Assembly (NCBI GenBank): GCA_028277865.1 | Contig: JANQFM010000200.1 | Span: 1-5,141, forward strand | Source: Acidobacteriota bacterium | GTDB lineage: Bacteria; Acidobacteriota; UBA6911; RPQK01; DATIPO01 | Length of the DNA: 5,141 nt | Direction: 5' to 3' | Shown here: in pieces, positions 1 to 5,141 of the stretch | Layout: each line of letters opens with the position of its first letter | Numbering within the stretch: position 1 is the stretch's first letter | Notes under the pieces: generated by a model | Told to the model about the DNA's origin: nothing | The model's database searches: none | The model's input: the letters and a program-made list of their open reading frames with translations, nothing else | Program-made: the position numbers and the translations under genes

Positions 1-666
1 GTTGTTGGCCCGGCTTCCACCCTGATCCTGGAAGAGGACCGCCGACCTGAGGAGAGTACCCAGCTCGAAGTGGGAATCAAGAACGAGTTCATGTCCGGGC
101 GCCTGCACACCACTTTGGCCTTTTATCACCTGGAGCGCGACAACCTGGCCATCTTCGACGACAACGGAGTCACCCAGCAGTCGGGCGACCAGCGTTCGCG
201 GGGAGTGGAGTTCGAGATCGCTGCCGAAGTGCTGCCCGACTGGTACAGCTTCTTTTCCTACGCCTACAACGACGCCGAGCTGACCGACTTCAACGAACTG
301 GTGCAGGTCAGCCCCTTCCCGCCCCAATTCCTGGTCATCGACCGCAGCGGCAACACCCCGGCCTTCGCGCCCGCCAACATCTTCAACTGCTGGACCATGA
401 AACAGTTTTCCAACGGCATCGGACTGGGCCTGGGCATGCGCTACATCGATCAGCAGTTCATCGCCGAAGACAACGGATTCGTCATCGACGACTACATCAC
501 CTTCGATGCCATGGCCTCCTACCGCCACCGCCAATGGCGCTTCGCCGTCAACTTCAAAAACCTGGGCAATACCGACTACGAGACGCGGGGCTTCGGCGCC
601 AACTCGGTCATTCCCGCCAATCCCTTCGGCGTCTACGGGTCGGTGAGCTATTCGTTCGGGTTCTGA
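1..666 (+). CDS. TonB-dependent siderophore-type receptor, C-terminal part (5' end outside window)
   Basis: The frame is open from base 1 and ends at TGA 664-666, giving 221 codons of the C-terminal beta-barrel of an outer-membrane TonB-dependent receptor. Such proteins import ferric siderophores or similar ligands using energy from TonB-ExbB-ExbD. Visible family signatures are EESTQLEVGIKNEF near the start, the GDQRSRGVEFE strand motif, the alternating aromatic strand around WYSFFSYAYNDAELTD, LGLGMRYIDQQF, the FDAMASYRHRQWRFAVNFKNLGNTDYE segment, and a last strand ending SVSYSFGF. The terminal Phe is the usual outer-membrane barrel signal for the BAM machinery. The plug domain, TonB box and signal peptide lie upstream of the window. 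An internal GTG at 70 could be mistaken for a start, but homology-like sequence runs on upstream of it. The ligand cannot be told from this part. The repeat element starts about 9 bases after the stop. Confidence 0.9.
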   Translation, partial: VVGPASTLILEEDRRPEESTQLEVGIKNEFMSGRLHTTLAFYHLERDNLAIFDDNGVTQQSGDQRSRGVEFEIAAEVLPDWYSFFSYAYNDAELTDFNELVQVSPFPPQFLVIDRSGNTPAFAPANIFNCWTMKQFSNGIGLGLGMRYIDQQFIAEDNGFVIDDYITFDAMASYRHRQWRFAVNFKNLGNTDYETRGFGANSVIPANPFGVYGSVSYSFGF

Positions 667-675
667 GCCTGGGGG

Positions 676-834
676 TTTCACGCAGAGGCGCAGAGACGCA
701 GAGGAGAGGGAAGAGGGGAAGGGTAGTCCAAGGTCCGCAGAATCTTACAATTAAACAAGTTCTTCAACTCTGGGCTTCTGGACTCTACCTCCCCTCTTCT
801 GCCCTTCTCTGCGTCTCTGCGCCTCTGCGTGAAA
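676..834. repeat. Palindromic intergenic repeat element, copy 1
   Basis: A 28-base left arm (676-703) is the exact reverse complement of 807-834, with a 103-base interior. Each arm contains three tandem 8-mers of the form CGCAGAGR (681-688, 689-696, 697-704 in the left arm). Inside the main stem, GAAGAGGGG (710-718) can pair with CCCCTCTTC (791-799), so a transcript could form a stem of 28 bp, an internal loop, then 9 more bp. The interior holds GTCCAAGGTCCGCAGAATC (726-744), which recurs inverted in copy 2 with one mismatch. There is no coding capacity for a transposase. From memory, very similar CGCAGAG-type palindromes are scattered in many bacterial genomes and are often misread as small hypothetical proteins. 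It is probably a non-autonomous, MITE-like or REP-like element; the mechanism of spread is unknown. Confidence 0.9.
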
Positions 835-887
835 TCCCTCCCGCCCGGCGCAGCATGACACCCATCCCTGTTACCATTTTTTCTTTT

Positions 888-894
888 GAAGGGA
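888..894 (+). promoter_or_regulatory. Ribosome binding site of parE
   Basis: GAAGGGA lies 4 bases before ATG 899 and is a moderate match to a Shine-Dalgarno sequence. An in-frame TGA at 887-889 overlaps it, so no longer parE reading frame is possible and ATG 899 is the first usable start. I see no convincing -35/-10 promoter in 835-887. Confidence 0.6.
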
Positions 895-898
895 CAGC

Positions 899-2773
899 AT
901 GGCACGACAATCCACCCTGGCCGGGATCGCTGAATACACCGAAGACCACGTGCGCAGCCTGGACTGGAAAGAGCACATCCGCACCCGTCCCGGCATGTAC
1001 ATCGGACGGCTGGGCGACGGATCCCAGTTCGACGACGGGATCTATGTGCTGGTCAAGGAAGTCATCGACAACAGCATCGACGAATTCCTGATGGGCGCCG
1101 GCAAGAAGATCGACATCCGCCTGGACGAAAAGTCGGCGGTGGTGCGCGATTACGGGCGGGGCATCCCCCACGGCAAGGTGGTCGACTGCGTGGCCAAGAT
1201 CAATACCGGGGCCAAGTACGACAAGGGCGCCTTCTACCGCACGGTGGGCCTCAACGGAGTGGGCACCAAGGCCGTCAACGCCCTTTCGGGCTCCTTTTCG
1301 GTCGAATCCTTCCGCGAGGGCAAGGTCAAGCGGGCTGAGTTCGAGCAAGGGGAACTGGTCCGGGAATACTCCCCCGTCCCTTCCGGCGAACGCTCCGGCA
1401 CCCGCATCCGCTTCACGCCCGATGAGTCCGTCTTCCTCAATTTCCGCTTCGATCCTTCTTTGGTGGAAGAGCGCCTTTGGACCTACGCCTTCCTCAATCA
1501 CGGGCTGCGGCTGAACTTCAACGGCCAGGTGATCTTCAGCACCGAAGGCCTCAAGGATCTCTTGGCCCGCGAGGTCAACGATTCGGCCCGCTACCCCATC
1601 ATCCACATCAAGGACGAAAGCATCGAATACTCCCTGACCCACACCGACAACTACGGCGAGTCCTACCTTTCCTTTGTCAACGGGCAATACACTCACGACG
1701 GGGGCACTCACCAGTCGGCCTTCCGCGAAGGGATCCTCAAGGGGCTGAAGGAATTCTTCAAGAAGGACATTGAAGCTTCAGACGCCCGGGGCGGAGTGGT
1801 GGGGGCGGTTTTGGTGCGCATTCACGAGCCGGTCTTCGAATCCCAGACCAAGACCAAGCTGGGCAGCACCATGCTGACCCCCGAAGGCCCCACGGTGCGC
1901 TCCTGGGTGGTGGAGTTCGTACGCGAGACGCTGGTCAATCACCTGCACAAGAATCCAGACACCGCCGAGTTGATCCTCAAGAAGATCCGCCAAAACGAAA
2001 AGGAGCGCCGCGATCTGGCGGGCATCAAGAAGCTGGCCAAGGAACGGGAGCGCAAGGCCAACGTCCACAACAAGAAGCTGCGCGACTGCAAGCAGCACTT
2101 CAACAACCCCAAGAGTAAATTGGGCGAGTACACGCAGCTTTTCATCACCGAGGGGGACAGCGCCTCAGGCAGCCTCAACAAGGCCCGCAACGTCGAGACC
2201 CAAGCCGTCTTCTCCCTCAAGGGAAAGCCGCTCAATTGCTTCGGGATGACCAAGAAGGTGGTCTACCAAAACGAGGAGCTCAACCTGCTGCAGCACGCCC
2301 TGGGCATCGAAGACAGCTTGGACGACCTGCGCTACAACTACGTCATCATCTCCACCGACGCCGATGTGGACGGCATGCACATCCGCCTGCTGCTGCTCAC
2401 CTTCTTCCTGCAGTTTTTCCCCGAATTGGTGCGCAAGGGGCACCTGTACATCCTGCAGACGCCCCTCTTCCGGGTACGCACCAAGAAAAAGACCCTTTAC
2501 TGCTACGGCGAAACGGAAAAGTTAAAGGCGCTGGACGAATTGGGCCGCAAGGCGGAGATCACCCGCTTCAAGGGATTGGGCGAAATCTCGCCCCGGGAAT
2601 TCACGGGATTCATCGGCAAGGACATCCGGCTGGACCGGGTGCGCCTGCCCCAGGCCATGAAGATCAAGGATCACCTCAAGTACTACATGGGAAAAAACAC
2701 CCCCCAACGCCGCGAGTTCATCGTCAGCAACCTGGTGCTGGAACCGGTCGACCTGGCGGGGCAAGAGGGATGA
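899..2773 (+). CDS. parE: DNA topoisomerase IV subunit B (ParE), ATPase/Toprim subunit
   Basis: A full-length 624-residue type IIA topoisomerase B subunit. It hydrolyses ATP to drive strand passage and supplies the Toprim metal site for DNA cleavage with ParC. The GHKL ATPase domain (about 30-165) has the catalytic-type Glu54 and Asn58 in EVIDNSIDE, Asp84 and the GRGIP loop (86-90), and the ATP-lid motif GLNGVGTKAVNALS (117-130). The transducer domain (about 215-385) has the QTK loop at 316-318. The Toprim domain has EGDSASGS (418-425) and DADVDG (487-492), giving Glu418, Asp487, Asp489 and Asp491. The tail contains RFKGLGEI (556-563) and MGKNTPQRREFI (597-608). The length fits ParE, with no large GyrB-type insertion. 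EGDSASGS instead of EGDSAGG, and the VGLNGVGTKAVNALS and TFFLQFFPEL segments, resemble the Bacteroidota-type ParE from memory. A GyrB paralogue is the main alternative, but the adjacent ParC-like gene and the length argue for topoisomerase IV. Confidence 0.93.
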   Translation: MARQSTLAGIAEYTEDHVRSLDWKEHIRTRPGMYIGRLGDGSQFDDGIYVLVKEVIDNSIDEFLMGAGKKIDIRLDEKSAVVRDYGRGIPHGKVVDCVAKINTGAKYDKGAFYRTVGLNGVGTKAVNALSGSFSVESFREGKVKRAEFEQGELVREYSPVPSGERSGTRIRFTPDESVFLNFRFDPSLVEERLWTYAFLNHGLRLNFNGQVIFSTEGLKDLLAREVNDSARYPIIHIKDESIEYSLTHTDNYGESYLSFVNGQYTHDGGTHQSAFREGILKGLKEFFKKDIEASDARGGVVGAVLVRIHEPVFESQTKTKLGSTMLTPEGPTVRSWVVEFVRETLVNHLHKNPDTAELILKKIRQNEKERRDLAGIKKLAKERERKANVHNKKLRDCKQHFNNPKSKLGEYTQLFITEGDSASGSLNKARNVETQAVFSLKGKPLNCFGMTKKVVYQNEELNLLQHALGIEDSLDDLRYNYVIISTDADVDGMHIRLLLLTFFLQFFPELVRKGHLYILQTPLFRVRTKKKTLYCYGETEKLKALDELGRKAEITRFKGLGEISPREFTGFIGKDIRLDRVRLPQAMKIKDHLKYYMGKNTPQRREFIVSNLVLEPVDLAGQEG

Positions 2774-2778
2774 GGAGA

Positions 2779-2925
2779 TTTCACGCAGAGGCGCAGAGAC
2801 GCAGAGAGAGGCAGAAGATGGTGAGGAGAGGGATAATCGATTCTGCAGACCTTGGACCATGGACCTTGACTTAGGACTCCCTTCCCCTCTTCCCTCTCCT
2901 CTGCGTCTCTGCGCCTCTGCGTGAA
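2779..2925. repeat. Palindromic intergenic repeat element, copy 2 (inverted relative to copy 1)
   Basis: The left arm 2779-2806 is identical to copy 1's left arm (676-703), and its last 27 bases are the exact reverse complement of the right arm 2899-2925. The interior is 92 bases. Beyond the common arm, the sequence inside the right arm matches the inside of copy 1's left arm: 2879-2925 is a perfect 47-base reverse complement of 677-723. The left side of copy 2 likewise matches the inverted right side of copy 1 (GGCAGAAGA shared), and GATTCTGCAGACCTTGGAC (2839-2857) matches 726-744 inverted with one mismatch. The two are therefore true copies in opposite orientation, not chance palindromes. 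The interior also has a 7-base tandem repeat (2848-2868). The element begins 5 bases after the parE stop and ends 14 bases before the parC start, so it makes up nearly the whole parE-parC spacer. Confidence 0.9.
2848..2868. repeat. Short tandem repeat in the core of repeat copy 2
   Basis: Three consecutive 7-base units are present: GACCTTG (2848-2854), GACCATG (2855-2861) and GACCTTG (2862-2868). Copy 1 has only about one and a half units in the corresponding inverted place (around 726-736), so the unit number differs between copies. Confidence 0.75.
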
Positions 2926-2939
2926 TCCCCTGAAATCTG

Positions 2940-4961
2940 ATGGCTAAGAAGTCCAACATCACGCAACTGACCCGCCCCGAGCCCCAGGAGACGCTCAACG
3001 TCAAGCAGACCTACGAAGACTATTTCCTGCAGTACGCCTCCTACGTCATCACCGACCGCGCCATCCCCGACCTGTGCGACGGGCTCAAGCCGGTGCAGCG
3101 GCGCATCCTCCATTCGCTGTGGGAAAACGAGGACGGGCGCTTCAATAAAGTGGCCAACATCGTGGGCCACTCGATGAAGTACCACCCCCACGGCGACGCC
3201 TCCATCTACGCCGCCCTGGTGGGAATGGGCCAGAAGGAGCTGCTCATCGACACCCAGGGCAACTGGGGCGATCCCGTCACCAACGACCCTCCGGCGGCCG
3301 CCCGCTACATCGAAGCCCGCCTTACGGCCCTGGCCAGGGAAGTGGCCTTCGCACCTCACCTGACGACCTACAAGCTCTCCTACGACGGGCGCAACAAGGA
3401 GCCGCTGACCTTGCCGGTGCGGTTTCCCCTCTTGCTGGCCAGCGGAGTGGAAGGGATCGCAGTGGGGCTTTCCACCCGCATCCTGCCCCACAACTTCAGT
3501 GAACTGCTGCAAGCCCTCAAGGCGGAGCTGAGAGGTGAGGGATACGAGATCTTCCCCGACTTCCCCACAGGCGGAATCGCCGATGTCAGCAACTACCAGG
3601 ACGGGCGCCCCGGTTCACGGGTGCGGGTGCGGGCCCTGCTGGAACGGGGCTCGGGCAAGACCATCGTCATCCGCCAGGTTCCCTACGGAACCACGACCGA
3701 ATCGCTCATCGACTCCATTTTGGCGGCCAGCGAGAAAGGCAAGATCAAGGTTTCGCGCATCGACGACAATTCCGCAGCCGAGGTGGAGGTAGTGGTCACC
3801 TTCCAGCGCGGAGTGGACATGGAAAAGGCCGAGGACGCCCTGTACGCCTTCACCGATTGCGAGACCAGCCTCAGCTCCAATCCAGTGGTCATCCAGGAGG
3901 GCAAGCCGCTGGTTTTGGGCGTCTCGGAGATCCTGAGCCACAATGCCGACCAAACCCGCGAGCTGCTGCGCCGCGATCTGCAGATCCAGCGCGACCGACT
4001 GGAACTGCGTTGGCACCACAAGTCGCTGGTGCAGATCTTCATCGAAAACCGCATCTACCTGCGCATCGAAAAATGCCGCACCTGGGAATCGGTGCTGGAG
4101 GAAATCGACGAAGGCCTGGAACCTTTCAAGGACGGCCTGCGCCGCGAGGTCAACCACGACGACCTGGTCATGCTCACCGAAGTCAAAATGCGCCGCATCA
4201 GCGCCTGGGATGCCGAAAAGGCCCGACGGGAGCTGGAGGCCATCGACCGCGATCTGGCCCAGGTCAGCAAGCACCTGCGCCACGTCACCCGCTACACCAT
4301 CGACTACTTCGACCATCTGTTGGAGAAGTACGGTGCGGGACGGGAACGGCGCACACGATTGGAGAGCTTTGAAACCGTGCGAGCCGTCCAGGTGGTGGAA
4401 CGCCTGGAAAAGCTTTACGTCGACCGCAAGGGCGGCTTCATCGGCACGGGCATGAAAGGCGAGGAAGAGGTCGGCCCCTGCGCCAGCCTGGACGACGTCT
4501 TGGTCATCCGCCGCGACGGAACCCTCATGGTCTCGAAGGTGGCGGCCAAAAAGTACATGGGCGAAAACATCGAGCACGTCCAGCTCTTCACCCCAGAGGA
4601 CCGCCAGCGTGTCTTCAACCTGGTCTACGAGGACAAGCCTTCCGGATGGGCCTACGCCAAGCGCTTCACGGTGGGCGGAGTGACCCGCGACAAGCCATAT
4701 TCCTTAGGCAAGTCGTCCAAGGCCAAGGTGCTGCACATATCTGAGGGACAGGGCCAGTTGGTGCATGTCCGCCTGCGCAAGAAGCCCCGCATCAAGCTGG
4801 ATCTCTACCTGGCCTTCGACGACCTGCTGGTCAAGGGCCGTGCAGCCCGCGGCAACCTCCTCACCAAGCACAGCGTCCTGCGCGTCAACCCCATCTCCGA
4901 ACGCGTCTACAACGACCGCATGGGAGTCCCGGAAGAAGACAGTCAATCCAAGCTGTTTTAA
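2940..4961 (+). CDS. parC: DNA topoisomerase IV subunit A (ParC), DNA-cleaving subunit with short C-terminal domain
   Basis: A 673-residue type IIA topoisomerase A subunit, partner of ParE, which cuts and rejoins both DNA strands for decatenation. The winged-helix core has CDGLKPVQRRIL (46-57), the quinolone-region motif KYHPHGDASIYAALVGMGQ (80-98), DTQGNWG (104-110), and RYIEARL (122-128) in which Arg122-Tyr123 is the catalytic pair. The tower region includes SYDGRNKEPLTLPVRFPLLL (147-166) and GIAVGLSTRILPHN (172-185). A long coiled-coil stretch lies at about 340-460. The C-terminal beta-pinwheel begins near 491 and has blade-like segments (GGFIGTGMK at 498-506; VKGRAARGNLLTK at 631-643), but ends at 673. 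This leaves room for roughly three blades, whereas Bacteroidota homologues are about 850 residues from memory. ATG 2940 is the first start after in-frame TGA 2931-2933. No Shine-Dalgarno sequence is seen before it. A GyrA paralogue is a less likely alternative. Confidence 0.92.
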   Translation: MAKKSNITQLTRPEPQETLNVKQTYEDYFLQYASYVITDRAIPDLCDGLKPVQRRILHSLWENEDGRFNKVANIVGHSMKYHPHGDASIYAALVGMGQKELLIDTQGNWGDPVTNDPPAAARYIEARLTALAREVAFAPHLTTYKLSYDGRNKEPLTLPVRFPLLLASGVEGIAVGLSTRILPHNFSELLQALKAELRGEGYEIFPDFPTGGIADVSNYQDGRPGSRVRVRALLERGSGKTIVIRQVPYGTTTESLIDSILAASEKGKIKVSRIDDNSAAEVEVVVTFQRGVDMEKAEDALYAFTDCETSLSSNPVVIQEGKPLVLGVSEILSHNADQTRELLRRDLQIQRDRLELRWHHKSLVQIFIENRIYLRIEKCRTWESVLEEIDEGLEPFKDGLRREVNHDDLVMLTEVKMRRISAWDAEKARRELEAIDRDLAQVSKHLRHVTRYTIDYFDHLLEKYGAGRERRTRLESFETVRAVQVVERLEKLYVDRKGGFIGTGMKGEEEVGPCASLDDVLVIRRDGTLMVSKVAAKKYMGENIEHVQLFTPEDRQRVFNLVYEDKPSGWAYAKRFTVGGVTRDKPYSLGKSSKAKVLHISEGQGQLVHVRLRKKPRIKLDLYLAFDDLLVKGRAARGNLLTKHSVLRVNPISERVYNDRMGVPEEDSQSKLF

Positions 4962-5004
4962 GAAGGGTACCCACAGAGCCTCAGAGGCCTCAAGGGACAA
5001 GCGA
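4962..5004. other. Short spacer after parC, no clear terminator
   Basis: This stretch holds only small palindromes, such as GAGGCCTC at 4984-4991 and CCTCAGAGG just before it. There is no GC stem followed by a T-run, so I cannot call an intrinsic terminator here. Confidence 0.5.
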
Positions 5005-5109
5005 GCCCGGATTTCTCACGGGTTGCCTGCTGCGGAGCCGCGATCATCCGCCCTGGCTGCGTTGCGCTCCCTCGGCCTGCTCGGACGGCAACCCGTGAGA
5101 AATCCGGGC
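5005..5109. repeat. Perfect 23-bp inverted repeat (hairpin element) downstream of parC
   Basis: Bases 5005-5027 are the exact reverse complement of 5087-5109, separated by a 59-base GC-rich interior. Within the interior, GGAGC (5034-5038) can pair with GCTCC (5066-5070). The arm sequence is unrelated to the CGCAGAG-type elements upstream, so this is a second repeat family. No T-run follows the right arm, so it does not look like a classical Rho-independent terminator, though it could still fold in the parC transcript. Similar CTGCGTTGCGCTCC-type interiors occur in dispersed palindromic repeats of other bacteria, from memory only. Confidence 0.8.
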
Positions 5110-5110
5110 G

Positions 5111-5118
5111 AGGGGAGG
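5111..5118 (+). promoter_or_regulatory. Possible ribosome binding site for a gene starting at 5123
   Basis: AGGGGAGG is purine-rich and Shine-Dalgarno-like, 4 bases before ATG 5123. It directly follows the right arm of the hairpin element. Only 19 bases of the putative gene are visible, so this could be chance. Confidence 0.3.
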
Positions 5119-5122
5119 TTCT

Positions 5123-5141
5123 ATGCTTCCTCTGACCCTGT
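5123..5141 (+). CDS. Possible start of a further gene, cut by the window end
   Basis: ATG at 5123 follows a good Shine-Dalgarno-like sequence and opens six full codons (MLPLTL) before the window ends. The hydrophobic residues could belong to a signal peptide or simply be chance. No function can be assigned. Confidence 0.25.

Noticed and set aside
70..72. GTG as the true start of a short 198-residue protein
   Set aside because: The reading frame is open to base 1 and encodes receptor-like sequence before it (STQLEVGIKNEF), so the gene is truncated by the window, not short.
676..834. CRISPR array or phase-variation invertible promoter
   Set aside because: There are no regularly spaced direct repeats with unique spacers, no cas genes, no recombinase gene and no clear promoter inside. 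The pattern is one palindrome with tandem 8-mers in its arms.
678..905. Minus-strand frame running through repeat copy 1, encoding a product with SPLRLCASA at its end
   Set aside because: It is the translated palindromic repeat. The same frame-like peptides appear on both strands and in copy 2, which is typical of spurious hypothetical proteins built from this repeat.
785..1711. Long minus-strand open frame of 308 codons opposite parE
   Set aside because: It lies antisense to strongly conserved parE codons, starts inside parE and ends in the repeat. Its composition (rich in V, D, G, A, L) is that of a GC-rich shadow frame.
2899..2939. Intrinsic terminator between parE and parC
   Set aside because: The stem is very long with a 92-base interior, and no T-run follows the right arm, so it does not fit a Rho-independent terminator.
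3615..4577. Long minus-strand open frame of 320 codons opposite parC
   Set aside because: It is an antisense shadow of parC with no recognisable domain, and arises from third-position GC bias.
5005..5109. Intrinsic terminator of parC
   Set aside because: The hairpin has a 59-base interior and is followed by GAGGGGAGG, not a run of T.

Overview
The window carries the 3' end of an outer-membrane receptor gene followed by a complete pair of type IIA topoisomerase genes, all on the + strand. The TonB-dependent receptor indicates a Gram-negative (diderm) bacterium, and the DNA is clearly GC-rich. The two topoisomerase subunits resemble, from memory of the families, the ParE/ParC (topoisomerase IV) type typical of Bacteroidota and also found in some Acidobacteriota and related diderm phyla. 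With the high GC and abundant intergenic palindromic repeats, I lean to an Acidobacteriota-like or neighbouring lineage. This placement is an inference and is weak.

Layout: 1-666 is the C-terminal 221 codons of a siderophore-type TonB-dependent receptor, cut by the window edge. 667-898 is intergenic and mostly filled by a palindromic repeat element (copy 1, about 676-834), followed by the parE ribosome binding site. 899-2773 is parE, the ATPase/Toprim subunit. 2774-2939 is intergenic and almost entirely a second copy of the same element (copy 2, about 2779-2925), in the opposite orientation. 2940-4961 is parC, the DNA-cleaving subunit, with an unusually short C-terminal domain. 4962-5141 is intergenic with an unrelated 23-bp perfect inverted repeat (5005-5109) and, at the very end, a possible Shine-Dalgarno and ATG of a further gene.

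ParE and ParC should assemble as an A2B2 enzyme: ParE binds ATP and supplies the Toprim metal site, while ParC carries the active-site tyrosine that cuts DNA. Together they decatenate and relax DNA. They form an apparent two-gene unit whose spacer is a strong hairpin-forming repeat. The receptor is functionally unrelated and probably a separate transcription unit.

The genes themselves are ordinary housekeeping or uptake genes. I see no defence system, CRISPR array, transposase or new enzyme system. The most notable non-coding signal is the pair of homologous palindromic elements that bracket parE in opposite orientations and lie directly after stop codons.
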